Numbered from the stretch's first letter, positions 18,361 through 27,789 are shown. The stretch: DNA of 56,917 bases from Thermoplasma sp. Kam2015 (GCF_003205235.1 NZ_QJSM01000019.1:1-56917); one strand, 5' to 3'. Made by a program: numbers and translations. Notes: a model not told the origin generated them from the sequence alone.

Positions 18361-18840
18361 ATGATACTTAACGATGAAACAATAATTGATATGGTTGCCA
18401 AGGGATTTCTCATTTCAGAGAATTTTGAAATAAAATCGCTGACACCCAACGGCTATGATCTACGTATTGATATTATAGACGTTGATGGAAAGCAATATTC
18501 AAAAGCCGACATACCTGCCATGAAGCATTTTCTTGTATCAACCATGGAAACGCTCAATATGCCTGAAGATGTTGTTGGGATGATCTGGACAAGATCAACG
18601 TTCGCACGAAAGGGAATATTTGGATCCTTTGGTGCTATAGATGCAGGATATCATGGAAATCTAACTCTATCTTTTTTCAATGCAGATGGCCCGATTGAAC
18701 TGAATAAGGGTGATAGAATTGCGCAGATGCTTTTCGTCAAAATGAACGAAAGAGCCAAGATTCCCTATTATAAAAGATCCGGCAATTATCAGCATTCTCA
18801 GGGAATCATTAAGGAGCCATTGAAGGCTAAATCAGATTGA
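18361..18840 (+). CDS. Dcd/dUTPase-fold protein, predicted dUTPase
   Basis: This 159-residue protein belongs to the trimeric dCTP deaminase/dUTPase family. It has the family motifs [15 protein letters not shown] (phosphate and trimer contacts), [16 protein letters not shown] and [14 protein letters not shown]. In true dCTP deaminases the motif after G-Y/F-x-G contains a catalytic glutamate (TLE, as in LEF or LEI); here it is TLSFF, with serine in that place. The aspartate of IDAGYHG, which activates water in dUTPases, is kept. I therefore predict dUTP hydrolysis without deamination. The start is probably leaderless (CTCTCTGA precedes ATG). Annotation as dCTP deaminase would be the common automatic call. 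Confidence 0.85.
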   Translation: MILNDETIIDMVAKGFLISENFEIKSLTPNGYDLRIDIIDVDGKQYSKADIPAMKHFLVSTMETLNMPEDVVGMIWTRSTFARKGIFGSFGAIDAGYHGNLTLSFFNADGPIELNKGDRIAQMLFVKMNERAKIPYYKRSGNYQHSQGIIKEPLKAKSD

Positions 18841-18928
18841 TGGAACTGCAAAACAATCTAAGATTTTAAGATTTGTATATTTCAAAATTGGATGGATAAA
18901 AATATTAATTATGCAATGATAACGACTT

Positions 18929-19426
18929 ATGGAAACTAAGAAACCGTCAGAATCAGAGACTTATGTTGAAAGAATGGTACTGCCGGAGGACATGGATATT
19001 TATGAATATCTTTATGGTGGCAGGCTGGTTGAATGGATAGACAACTGCGCCTCAATAGTAGCTACAAAGCACTGCAGAAAGAGAACAGTCACTGGCAGTA
19101 TAGACTCCTTGTTTTTCCTGCTCCCAATACATCTGGGCGATATGGTCATATTGCATGGATACATAAATTACACCACAAAATCCACCATGGAAATCGAAAT
19201 AGACGTCATCAAGGAAGAAGGTTTAACCGGAATAAGGAGATATGCTACAAAGGCCTACCTTACCTATGTTGCGATAGATTCCGATGGTAGGCCCACTGAG
19301 ATACCACAAATCGCACCGGAGACTGAGGAAGAAAAGAAGAGATTTCAGGATGCTGAAAAGAGAGCTGAAGAGAGAAGAAAGCGTCTTGAAACGATAAAGC
19401 AGCAGCTGGCAAATATGATACCATGA
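18929..19426 (+). CDS. hotdog-fold acyl-CoA thioesterase
   Basis: This 165-residue protein matches the YciA/BACH acyl-CoA hydrolase group. It has MVLPEDMDIYEYLYGGRLVEWID, where N/D-x-x-G-x-L-x-E/D marks the hotdog helix and active site, the strand SIDSLFFLLPIHLGDMVILHGYI, and AYLTYVAIDSDGRPTEIPQI. The C-terminal 35 residues form a highly charged helix (EEEKKRFQDAEKRAEERRKR). It probably hydrolyses medium- or long-chain acyl-CoA as a homohexamer. It starts behind an AT-rich promoter and has no evident operon partner. Confidence 0.9.
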   Translation: METKKPSESETYVERMVLPEDMDIYEYLYGGRLVEWIDNCASIVATKHCRKRTVTGSIDSLFFLLPIHLGDMVILHGYINYTTKSTMEIEIDVIKEEGLTGIRRYATKAYLTYVAIDSDGRPTEIPQIAPETEEEKKRFQDAEKRAEERRKRLETIKQQLANMIP

Positions 19427-19788
19427 AATACATATTTATATTACAATGCAGATTTAATTAAATCTCTAAAATTTTAACATGTGCGGATGCGCACCATATT
19501 GGTTCATCATGTTCAACGCATCAAATCATTCTGCTATTTCCATGCAAAGTGAAATATTTGCGGAAGATAGTCAGTAAAGTATATTATATATCTATGCCTT
19601 TGAAATGACGATCCATTTTTATGATACTTTGATATGCTGAAAAATTCTCACTACCGGATCGATCATTAAGAAGTTTTATATTTTTTCATGGCATTCGCCC
19701 ATCATACCTGTCTCATAACCAAATGCATGTATGTTTAACGTATGAAATGTTAGTTTGAGCAGGTAATGGAGATACAAGGGGTGGTGGC
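19427..19788. other. intergenic region without recognised gene
   Basis: These 362 bases are AT-rich and hold no credible coding frame. A short hairpin GTGCG-GATG-CGCAC is seen near 19480, soon after the thioesterase stop. The last 60 bases include promoter-like sequence and the GGTGGTGG ribosome site of the UPF0147 gene. Confidence 0.5.
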
Positions 19789-20046
19789 ATGGATCAGAAT
19801 CTTTTCAATGAAGTGATGTACCTTCTAGACGAACTATCTCAGGATATAACAGTACCCAAAAATGTAAGGAAGGTTGCTCAGGATTCAAAGGCTAAGCTGT
19901 CTCAGGAAAATGAAAGTCTTGATTTAAGATGTGCGACCGTTCTTTCCATGCTGGACGAAATGGCTAATGATCCGAATGTTCCAGCTCATGGCAGAACCGA
20001 CCTCTATACCATAATAAGCAAGCTGGAGGCCCTCTCAAAGAGTTGA
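19789..20046 (+). CDS. UPF0147 family protein
   Basis: This 85-residue all-helical protein matches the archaeal UPF0147 family. It has LLDELSQDITVPKNVRKVAQDSKAKL in the first half and LRCATVLSMLDEMANDPNVPAHGRTDLYTIISKLEAL in the second. The two halves look like repeats of one unit (LxxLLDEL-x-D-x-xVPxxxRxxxxxxxxKL). The family is widespread and conserved in archaea, with no assigned function. A strong GGTGGTGGC ribosome site precedes the ATG. It stands alone between long intergenic regions. Confidence 0.9.
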   Translation: MDQNLFNEVMYLLDELSQDITVPKNVRKVAQDSKAKLSQENESLDLRCATVLSMLDEMANDPNVPAHGRTDLYTIISKLEALSKS

Positions 20047-20209
20047 AGTTTTTAATTATCAATGTCTGAAAATATCGAATAACTCTAACATTCGAAAATG
20101 TATGATCGTCCAAATAAAATTATTGTTCAGATTTGAAATCTCAATTTGGTTATAATTTTCATCGCTATTTTGGCTGCATTTTTAGAAGAACGTTAAGTGT
20201 CTGGGAAGC

Positions 20210-20552
20210 TTTTGGATTTATAAAGAAGTTAGGAGTTTGAGGGAAGCAGTAAAACTCTCTCTTCGGACAGGAGATACACGGACTTCCTTCAATGGAAATA
20301 TTTATAGATCGTCTTCCCATATTTTTTTTGTATCATCCATGAAAACCAAGTGGATGATAACTGAATAGGATCGATGAGATCCGAATACAAGCCTGTGGAG
20401 ATCGCAACCTCCGTAACCCTTCTTCCAGACGTGATCCGAAAGAAAGTTTCCAATGACGGGAAACTGCGATATGGCAGTAGGGGGATCGAGTTTGATAGTT
20501 GAAGCAGGAAGATCCGAAGCTTGAGCTGAGGAGTAGCTCACCTAATTAATTC
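20210..20552 (+). repeat. TnpB/IS605-derived repeat, copy 2, near full length
   Basis: This copy shows both ends. The left end has the palindrome GAGTTT-GAGGGAAGCAGTA-AAACTC near 20233-20257. The right end has CTTGAGCTGAGGAGTAGCTCACC at about 20529-20551. Between them lie GTATCATCCATGAAAACCAAG, GAGATCCGAATACAAGCC and a CTTCTTCCAGACGTGATCC block, all shared with other copies. No transposase remains: in the tnpB-bearing copy at 43.1 kb the same left end is followed by TnpB sequence. The reading frames inside are not supported as genes. Confidence 0.75.
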
Positions 20553-20751
20553 GGTGGCAGGAGTCTGTACATTTTTCTATTCGAAGGAAGATATTTACTG
20601 CATTCGCCAAGCCCATAGCATTTCATAAGCGTGTCTGAATCATGTCCTAGTTTGTATCGAATCGATTGTGTGTAACCGACCGATCAAAAAGTATATATAG
20701 GTCATTATTTAAAAAAGCTAAATATTTATAGAAATATAATATTATGGTACG

Positions 20752-21114
20752 ATGAACATGGTTCTGAGCGAAGATGCTGAGAAACTGGCTAAATATCTGA
20801 TGATTGCGGATATACCGAGGAGCGTAGCATACACGCTTGTCTATATGAGAGATAAAGACGAGGTTACCAGCGTAGAAATAGAGAGGGAAACCGGCCTCAG
20901 GCAGCCAGAGGTCTCTATTGCGATGCAATGGTTGCGTAGGAAAGGGTGGATTACCAAACGAAATATGAAAAAGGAAGGAAAGGGCAGACCTATTCATGGA
21001 TACAGGCTCTCGAAATCTTTCAATGAGATCCTTGAAGAGATCATTCAGGATCTTAGCAAGAAGATAAATGAGATAAACTACAACATAGAACAGCTGAAAA
21101 ATTATAGAAAATAA
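20752..21114 (+). CDS. winged-helix transcription regulator
   Basis: This 120-residue protein is a DNA-binding regulator of the ArsR/TrmB/MarR-like winged-helix type. Residues about 20-85 form the domain: VAYTLVYMRDKDEVTSVEIERETGLRQPEVSIAMQWLRRKGWITKR, where TSVEIERETGLRQPEVS is the helix-turn-helix and the following basic stretch is the wing. The last 35 residues form a coiled-coil helix for dimerisation (ILEEIIQDLSKKINEINYNIEQL). No ligand or metal site is seen. It lies between two copies of the TnpB-derived repeat and upstream of the GT-C-like gene, but its targets are unknown. Confidence 0.85.
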   Translation: MNMVLSEDAEKLAKYLMIADIPRSVAYTLVYMRDKDEVTSVEIERETGLRQPEVSIAMQWLRRKGWITKRNMKKEGKGRPIHGYRLSKSFNEILEEIIQDLSKKINEINYNIEQLKNYRK

Positions 21115-21185
21115 TCATCAAAATGAACATACATAAAAAATCAATTTTTTAAATTGGGCTGGAAGTTGTTTTTCTTATCTTTGTG

Positions 21186-21407
21186 AGATATACCTAAACT
21201 GAATCCTCGGATCTTCCTTTCATCGAAGAGACCTCTACCCTTCCGGACATCCGTACAAGCCATATATCTCTATAAACACAGAGGTGAATTCAGATCTCAT
21301 CGATCCCGCTCAAGTATCATTCTATTAAGGGAAGTCCATGCATCTCATCGCTGAAGCATTTGAGAGTTACAGATTCCCCAAAATACATAAACTTCCTTTA
21401 AATAAAA
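21186..21407 (-). repeat. TnpB/IS605-derived repeat, copy 3 (pairs with copy 4)
   Basis: This copy starts near CCTAAACTGAATCCTCGG and ends near CATAAACTTCCTTTAAATA. It has the shared blocks CGGATCTTCCTTTCATCGAA, ATCCGTACAAGCC, TCAGATCTCATCGATCCCGC and AGAGTTACAGATTCCCC. Over about 220 bases it is almost identical to 23536-23757 in the same direction; I count only a handful of differences, clustered around the middle of the first 110 bases. The pair flanks a single gene, so a recent duplication or gene conversion is likely. Confidence 0.8.
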
Positions 21408-21451
21408 TAAGAAATTTGACTTTCCATAGGGAAAATTAATTAATCACAAAT

Positions 21452-23461
21452 GTGATCCCCAATTTAATGAACCGAAGGATATTATCAGCCTTAGCAGTTA
21501 TAACATTTGCCGCACTTATGATAAGGCTGATACCATCGATGACCAGCTACGGATGGGGTAATGACTTCGGTATCTATTATTATATAACGCAAGACTATAT
21601 TAAATCAAGGCTTCTGGTGATTGATGTACCTTCTCAGTGGGGTACATCAGGATATGGATCATTTCCTGTGATGTATTGGATAATTTCATTAATATACTTT
21701 ATTACAGGTATAAAATGGCATCTTCTGCTGAAATTTGTACCTCAATTCTTCGGATCACTGACCGTGGTGTTGATATTTTTCATAACAAGAGAAATAACAA
21801 AGGACGATCGGATGTCGCTCGTTGCGGCCGCATTCCTGGCCGTTAATCCCGTTCAGGCATATCAGACGTCCTTATCTTCTATACTTGTCTTCGGTCATTT
21901 TTTCGGGCTTCTGACCGTGCTATCTCTTTTGATATCCCTGAGAAAGAGATACTTCCTGTTCCTTGCTTCCATTTTCGGGATACTGCTGGTGATGTCGCAT
22001 CAGCTATCCACATTCATGTATCTCCTGGAAATGATCGGTATACTGGTCTATCTGAAGATATCTAATGGATCTCTCGAAAGAAGGTATATATATTTCATAT
22101 ACGGATTTTCGGCTTTCATGTTTGCCTACTGGTTCCTGAATGTAGCCAATACTCCTGGTTTTATTACTGGAGGAGCCGAGGGTCTTCCATGGTATGTGGT
22201 GATTGCATTATACTTTTTGATCATCGGCATCTTCTTTAGCATACCAGCGAAATATACATCCGCAATTCGCAATATGCTCTATATTCTGAAACCCATGGAT
22301 AAGAAATTCACTGCTCCACTTTTTGTTTCCCTATCTTTCGTAGTGCCAAGCATAGCTGTATTCATCTATCAGAGATATATAGTGAATTTAAGCGGAACAT
22401 CATTCTTAGTGTTCATACCCATACTGCTTTCTGTAAGCCTGGCTGCATATGGTTATATAATCTCATGGAAAAAGTACAGAATCCTTCTGGGCATGTTGTC
22501 TCTGCTTCTCATTACGGCCATATATGCATCATTGACTATGAGCACGGTACTGTTGCCGGGTAGATTTTTCGAGTACATATTCGAGGTACTCTCGATATAT
22601 GACGGCATAGCGATAGTGAGCTATCTTGATTCAAAGAAGCCTAGGGAGATCAGGATAGAGTATAAGATAAAATCAACAAAGCCGTCTCCAGTGGTGGTTG
22701 GGCCCTCTATTGGTATAAGCGTGACTGCTCCAAATATATATTATTACCCCACCGCATCGGCGACGGAGAGTGCTAAGTTCTACTATCAGAAGAAGAAATA
22801 CAGTGCTTCGCAGATCCTTATATCTGTGGTTATGATAGTTATAATAGCCGGATCAGCTGGTTCAGTATATCCATTTGGCCATGTTGTTGTGCCATCTGGT
22901 ACCCAGACGATATCATATCAGGATTACTATGCTATAGAATGGATAGATTCCCACGTGAATAAAAATTACAGTGTGCTATCAGATCATAGGCTTGGTCTGC
23001 TGATAGAAGCTGATAATATAAGCGATCCTTTTGAATACGCTTCATATGTATGGAATTCTACAGATTATCCAATCATTATTCAGGAGCTTTCTGGAAATTT
23101 CAAAAATCATACGGCTAAACCGATAGAATTCATTCTTATTGATAATTATATGTATACATACGGTGTATGGGGATATGAAGGTGCAATAAATCCAGACAGA
23201 CCGCCAATTAAATTCACAAATGAGACATTCCTGAAATTCATGTATGAGCCTTTCATACCGGTCTACTTCAATATATCACTTGACAAAACTCAGTGGGCCC
23301 TTGTGCTGCAGGTAAACTGGACGTACATTGATGATCATTATCACGTAAATATAAGCGCCCCACCCTTGATAAATTCATCGATCTCACTGAATGTGCCATA
23401 CATCCTCAATTCCATAAATCCAGATCTTGTTGCCACCTACTCAAAATACAGCCAGCAATGA
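21452..23461 (+). CDS. large polytopic membrane protein, GT-C glycosyltransferase-like
   Basis: This 669-residue protein has about eleven to thirteen membrane helices in the first 490 residues and a 180-residue soluble, outward-facing C-terminal domain with several N-x-S/T sites. The first outer loop holds SYGWGNDFGIYYYITQDYI; an acidic residue here (ND) is where GT-C enzymes keep their catalytic aspartate. The later AIEWIDSHVNKNYSVLSDHRLG stretch resembles the periplasmic domains of such transferases. It lacks the WWDYG motif of STT3/AglB. The start is GTG 21452, with ATG 21467 as an alternative. It sits between two nearly identical repeats. A role in lipid-linked sugar transfer fits the flippase gene nearby; the activity is inferred. 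Confidence 0.65.
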   Translation: MIPNLMNRRILSALAVITFAALMIRLIPSMTSYGWGNDFGIYYYITQDYIKSRLLVIDVPSQWGTSGYGSFPVMYWIISLIYFITGIKWHLLLKFVPQFFGSLTVVLIFFITREITKDDRMSLVAAAFLAVNPVQAYQTSLSSILVFGHFFGLLTVLSLLISLRKRYFLFLASIFGILLVMSHQLSTFMYLLEMIGILVYLKISNGSLERRYIYFIYGFSAFMFAYWFLNVANTPGFITGGAEGLPWYVVIALYFLIIGIFFSIPAKYTSAIRNMLYILKPMDKKFTAPLFVSLSFVVPSIAVFIYQRYIVNLSGTSFLVFIPILLSVSLAAYGYIISWKKYRILLGMLSLLLITAIYASLTMSTVLLPGRFFEYIFEVLSIYDGIAIVSYLDSKKPREIRIEYKIKSTKPSPVVVGPSIGISVTAPNIYYYPTASATESAKFYYQKKKYSASQILISVVMIVIIAGSAGSVYPFGHVVVPSGTQTISYQDYYAIEWIDSHVNKNYSVLSDHRLGLLIEADNISDPFEYASYVWNSTDYPIIIQELSGNFKNHTAKPIEFILIDNYMYTYGVWGYEGAINPDRPPIKFTNETFLKFMYEPFIPVYFNISLDKTQWALVLQVNWTYIDDHYHVNISAPPLINSSISLNVPYILNSINPDLVATYSKYSQQ

Positions 23462-23535
23462 TATTTATCGACGTTCGTTTATTCATCTTATCTATACATC
23501 CCCAGAGGATGCTCGGAAATCAATGTAGATTAGTG

Positions 23536-23757
23536 GGCTATACCTAAACTGACTCCTCGGATCTTCCTTTCATCGAAGGATCTCTATCTTTCCGGACATC
23601 CGTACAAGCCATATATCTCTATAAACACAGACGTGAATTCAGATCTCATCGATCCCGCTCAAGTATCATTCTATTAAGGGAAGTCCATGCATCTCATCGC
23701 TGAAGCATTTGAGAGTTACAGATTCCCCAAAATACATAAACTTCCTTTAAATAGTTA
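23536..23757 (-). repeat. TnpB/IS605-derived repeat, copy 4 (pairs with copy 3)
   Basis: This copy is nearly identical and in the same direction as 21186-21407, differing mainly in the stretch after CATCGAAG. Shared ends are CCTAAACTGA and AACTTCCTTTAAATA. It lies between the stop of the GT-C-like gene and the promoter of the aldehyde dehydrogenase. Confidence 0.8.
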
Positions 23758-23854
23758 GATTGCAAACTGTATTGAAGCGATTACAATGAATTATATAGAA
23801 AGTATATGTCTAGCATTCTGCAAAATAATATGTATTGTTTTGCAATAATATGGT

Positions 23855-25402
23855 ATGCCATTCGAAAACGAAAACACATACCTGAGGATGGTGGAAGCAG
23901 GCAAAGAAGAGGAGTTCCACAGAAAATATGAGGCGGCTCTGAAGGAGGCTGAAACTCTTTTCCATAAGGAATATCCCAATATAATAGCTGATGATGTTGT
24001 CGAGAGCAAAAAAATCAAAGATATAAGCCCAATAGATGGAAGTGAGATCGCTACCTTCCAGCTCGCATCTGAGGAATCTGTCAATCGTGCCGTAGAGATG
24101 CTTCACCGGTCATACAAAGGCTGGTATAACCTCGGTTATATGAAGAGAGCTATGACTTTTTTGAAAGCAGCTGATATGCTCAGTGAACAGAAGTTCAAAT
24201 TTGCAGCCATACTGACCTATGAGAACGGCAAGAATAGATACGAGGCAATTGGAGATGTGGATGAAGCCATAGATTTCATGCGTTTCTATGCCATCAATCT
24301 CATAGAGAACCAGGGATTCATAAAACTGACGGGAAAGGCGTACAAGAACGAAGAATCTATGAGCGTCATGAAACCATATGGCGTCTTCGGTGTGATATCG
24401 CCATTCAACTTCTTTTCTATCGGAGTCGGAATGAGTTCCGGGCCACTTGTAACAGGAAATGCTGTGATACTCAAGCCAAGTAGCGACATACCGCTTTCGC
24501 TATATCTGTGGGTTCGCCTGATGCATGAAGCTGGAGTTCCGAAGGAGGTTCTGGCCTACGTTTCAGGATCCGGTGGAATAGTTGGAAGACACATAGTTGA
24601 AAGCAAAAAGGTTGCGGGTATTGTCTTCACAGGATCAAGGGATGTTGGTTTGGATATCCAGAGAAAATCAATAGATAACGGACCGAAGGTAGTTATAACT
24701 GAAATGGGCGGCAAGGATGCCATAATAGTTTCAAATAAGGCCGATCTAGATAAGGCTGTTGAAGGTGTGGTCAGGGCTGCCTTTGGTTTCGCTGGTCAAA
24801 AATGCAGTGCATGCTCGCTTCTCTATGTCCATAAGGATGTGTACGACGAATTCATGAAGCGTCTGAAGACCAGGACTGAGCAGATAAAGCCAGATGATCC
24901 AAGAAAGAGGGAAACATTCCTGAATCCTGTCATAAACAAGGAAGCTTATGATAAATTCATCTCCCTCAAGCCAGAATACAATAAGGGGAAAATACTTACG
25001 GGTGGACATGAACTCAAGAGGCCAGGCTTCTACGTGGAGCCAACCATTGTCACCGATCTTCCCAGAGATGCATACATAGCCAGAAATGAGATATTCCTGC
25101 CAGTTCTGAGCGTATTCAAATGCAATAGCATAGAGGAGGCCGTGGATGATATAAACAGCATGGATTACGGGCTCACGGGAGGAATATTCACTGAAGATCC
25201 AAAGGAAATTCAGTACTACTTCGACAATGTTGAGGTAGGCGTGCTCTATGCGAACAGGAAAAGTGGAGGATCTACCGGCGCAATGGTTGGTTCCCAGCCA
25301 TTCGTTGGATGGAAGCTGAGCGGCGTATCAGGCAAGGGTACCGGTTCGTACTACTATCTGATGCAGTTCCTGAGGGAGCAGGCACAGACAATAGCCCATT
25401 GA
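23855..25402 (+). CDS. 1-pyrroline-5-carboxylate dehydrogenase-type aldehyde dehydrogenase
   Basis: This 515-residue protein is an NAD(P)-dependent aldehyde dehydrogenase. It shows the glutamate in VVITEMGGKDAIIV, the catalytic cysteine in FAGQKCSACSLLYV, and the nucleotide loop FTGSRDVGLDIQRK. The GQKCSACS context and the 515-residue length are those of the P5C dehydrogenase (RocA/PutA C-terminal) branch, which oxidises glutamate semialdehyde to glutamate in proline or arginine breakdown. No proline dehydrogenase is next to it. A related role on other semialdehydes is possible. The TATA-like region AATAATATG just ahead of the ATG suggests a leaderless or nearly leaderless message. Confidence 0.9.
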   Translation: MPFENENTYLRMVEAGKEEEFHRKYEAALKEAETLFHKEYPNIIADDVVESKKIKDISPIDGSEIATFQLASEESVNRAVEMLHRSYKGWYNLGYMKRAMTFLKAADMLSEQKFKFAAILTYENGKNRYEAIGDVDEAIDFMRFYAINLIENQGFIKLTGKAYKNEESMSVMKPYGVFGVISPFNFFSIGVGMSSGPLVTGNAVILKPSSDIPLSLYLWVRLMHEAGVPKEVLAYVSGSGGIVGRHIVESKKVAGIVFTGSRDVGLDIQRKSIDNGPKVVITEMGGKDAIIVSNKADLDKAVEGVVRAAFGFAGQKCSACSLLYVHKDVYDEFMKRLKTRTEQIKPDDPRKRETFLNPVINKEAYDKFISLKPEYNKGKILTGGHELKRPGFYVEPTIVTDLPRDAYIARNEIFLPVLSVFKCNSIEEAVDDINSMDYGLTGGIFTEDPKEIQYYFDNVEVGVLYANRKSGGSTGAMVGSQPFVGWKLSGVSGKGTGSYYYLMQFLREQAQTIAH

Positions 25403-25445
25403 AATCATGAAATAATTTTATTCTCATTTTTGCATACCCTCAATA

Positions 25446-26975
25446 TTGTTTAGTCGGAAATCACCCATAATTGTTACCTCAAACATCATAAACGCCATCG
25501 CTGGATATCTTGGACTCTTCTTCATTACGAGATATATTGGCATAACAATCTGGGGGTTTGTGGCCTTCGGTATGGGTTTCACGGGTATATTCTCCCTGGC
25601 CACCGAACTGGGCTTCACTTCTGCTTACACAAAGAGCGTGTCTGAAGGCTATGATGTCAGGGATGCAACGAGCACATTCTTTGCAGTCAAGCTGCTTCTG
25701 GCTGTTTTCTTCGTGATAATAACTATATCCGCACTCATTATATGGACGGACGTACTTCATCGTGGTTTTCAGAATCCAATTGAATACTGGGTGATCATAG
25801 CCCTTATACCGTACTACTTTTCAGGCACACTTCTATCGATACCGAGGTCATACTATGCCTCCACATTTTCACCTTACAGACAGGTGCTCCCCTCAATAAC
25901 GGAGGCTATACTGAGAAATACGTTCTTCATTCTGATAGGAATATTCTACTATTTCAGGATATGGAGATTTCCGGATGCAGACGTTGCAGTTATCATCGCG
26001 TCCGTCTATTCCATTACCTACACCATATATTTCCTTTTTATGATGCATCTGGGGAGGCCATGGCATCTTCAGAGACCAAGCCTATCAACGTTGAAGTACT
26101 TCGCTGCAGTAGCTATACCTCTGGCCGCGACAAGCGGTATAGCCACCATAAATGGAAATATAGACAAGGTCATAATACAGTTCTACTGGCATGCAGACGC
26201 GACCAGCGCACTTTACACCTCGCAGATAATCGGAACGGCTTTGATATCCTTCTCAGGTGCAATCACTGGATTCTTCCTGCCCATACTGGCAAGAAGGTAT
26301 AAAAAAATAGATATGACCTATGATTCCTACGATCTGGAACGATATGTATCACTCTTCATTCTCCCTTTTGTGATTGTGCTTTCTGTATTTTCCATCTATT
26401 TCCTCAATATTTTCAGTGGTGGATACAGGGTTTATTCCGACATACTGGTCTTCGTAGCGCTTGGAAATTACATATCCATCATTACTTCTCCCTTCACCTC
26501 TGCAGTGGTGGCAAGTGGGAAAACTTGGAATATAGCAAAGATAACGACGCCTTCAATATTGGCTAACATAGCGCTCAACTTCCTGTTCGTACCCAGATCA
26601 GTCTTTGGATTTACCGGTTTTTCTATGGGCCCAGCTGGAACGGTATTCGCATCATTTCTCACAGCGCTGGCTGACTACATAGTGTATCGTTATCTATATT
26701 TTCGCGTGGAAGGAAGAAATGACATGGGAATAATTAGACAGATAATCCCAGCACTATCCGAGCTTGCAGTAGGCTATGCCATAATAAAGATAATAAAGCC
26801 CTATCCTTTCATTGAACTGTTGGGATCTTCACTTCTGCTCATTCTTGTTTTCTTCCTCGTTGCGATCGCCATAAGGGAGATCACAGGAGCAGAGATACTT
26901 GAGTTTTTAAAGAATCTGAATCCCATAAATATTCCCAAGAATATCAGGGAGGAAAGAGAATCGGATAAAAAATGA
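25446..26975 (+). CDS. polysaccharide biosynthesis flippase (RfbX/Wzx-like, MOP superfamily)
   Basis: This 509-residue protein has about fourteen membrane helices and the O-antigen flippase pattern. It begins VTSNIINAIAGYLGLFFITRYIG, then FGMGFTGIFSLATELGF, and in the middle KYFAAVAIPLAATSGIATINGNIDKVIIQFY, the hallmark of MOP exporters. It would flip lipid-linked sugars across the membrane for surface glycans or protein glycosylation. The start is TTG 25446, because no ATG gives the N-terminal helix. It follows the aldehyde dehydrogenase by 43 bases and shares its neighbourhood with the GT-C-like protein. Confidence 0.88.
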   Translation: MFSRKSPIIVTSNIINAIAGYLGLFFITRYIGITIWGFVAFGMGFTGIFSLATELGFTSAYTKSVSEGYDVRDATSTFFAVKLLLAVFFVIITISALIIWTDVLHRGFQNPIEYWVIIALIPYYFSGTLLSIPRSYYASTFSPYRQVLPSITEAILRNTFFILIGIFYYFRIWRFPDADVAVIIASVYSITYTIYFLFMMHLGRPWHLQRPSLSTLKYFAAVAIPLAATSGIATINGNIDKVIIQFYWHADATSALYTSQIIGTALISFSGAITGFFLPILARRYKKIDMTYDSYDLERYVSLFILPFVIVLSVFSIYFLNIFSGGYRVYSDILVFVALGNYISIITSPFTSAVVASGKTWNIAKITTPSILANIALNFLFVPRSVFGFTGFSMGPAGTVFASFLTALADYIVYRYLYFRVEGRNDMGIIRQIIPALSELAVGYAIIKIIKPYPFIELLGSSLLLILVFFLVAIAIREITGAEILEFLKNLNPINIPKNIREERESDKK

Positions 26976-27006
26976 TTTAACCGCCCGCTTAATGTTCAAA
27001 TGTTGA

Positions 27007-27636
27007 TCAGCGTCTATCCTGTTTTAGTCTATCTATTATCTCGCCAATAGCAACATCATTCTTTATCTTCTTTATTCTGATCTTCACCGTTTCACCCTTC
27101 TTCGCACCAGGCACAAATATGGTATAGCCCTTGTAGGTGGATCTTCCTTCACCGGAGCTACCAACTTCTGTTATTTCTACAACGTATTCCTTGCCCTCTT
27201 CTATTGTTTCATCTTCTTTTACCTCTCTTACGGAATGTATTGGGTGCTGCGCACCGCATGCTTTGCAAACAAGTAGCGATATTCTCCCAGACTTCTGAAT
27301 CTCAGTGTCAAGCGAACCGCATTCGTAACATCTGACATAGGTATTGATGTACTCGTTCATCTTATCCAGAAGTTCCTCCAGCGTAAGCTTGCGATTTATA
27401 ATTAGCCTTCTTCCATTCTGTACTATATTGGTGCCGAACTCCCTAGTGAGGAATTTGATTATATGCTCTGGATCTCTGTTTATGATATCAACTATGTCCT
27501 GAAAGTTTCTAATTATCGTGGCCTTTCCTTCCCTTATTATTTCGGGTTCTGGAATCTTCAATCGATCGATATTCTTTGTTGAACTTGAAAGGACATTTTT
27601 TGCTTTTTCTAAAAGCTTCTCATAATCATCAGTCAT
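27007..27636 (-). CDS. translation initiation factor aIF2 subunit beta with C-terminal TRAM domain
   Basis: This 209-residue protein is aIF2-beta: an N-terminal helix, the core IVDIINRDPEHIIKFLTREFGTN, and a four-cysteine zinc ribbon (CYECG and CKACG, with SLDTEIQKSGRISLLV between). It binds aIF2-gamma and helps deliver initiator tRNA. After the ribbon comes a TRAM RNA-binding domain of about 60 residues (EEGKEYVVEITEVGSSGEGRS and VPGAKKGETVKIRIKKI), which is not part of the minimal factor. A TRAM fusion at this place is seen in some euryarchaea. The gene is divergent from the RHH/FtsZ-like operon. Confidence 0.95.
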   Translation of the reverse strand: MTDDYEKLLEKAKNVLSSSTKNIDRLKIPEPEIIREGKATIIRNFQDIVDIINRDPEHIIKFLTREFGTNIVQNGRRLIINRKLTLEELLDKMNEYINTYVRCYECGSLDTEIQKSGRISLLVCKACGAQHPIHSVREVKEDETIEEGKEYVVEITEVGSSGEGRSTYKGYTIFVPGAKKGETVKIRIKKIKNDVAIGEIIDRLKQDRR

Positions 27637-27789
27637 ACATGCCGTATGTAAACGTTAAATATTAACTTGAACCATCGTTATATGAGAATACGGATGAGAT
27701 GTATAGGATACTTATATGCAAAAATTAAATAATATCTTTTTCCATAAAATGTACAAATGTCAGTACATGGTAGAAAAATTAATATAGTG

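Noticed and set aside
20302-20541. 79-residue minus-strand frame inside repeat copy 2
   Set aside because: The corresponding frame is not kept open in the other repeat copies, so it is a by-product of the repeat sequence.
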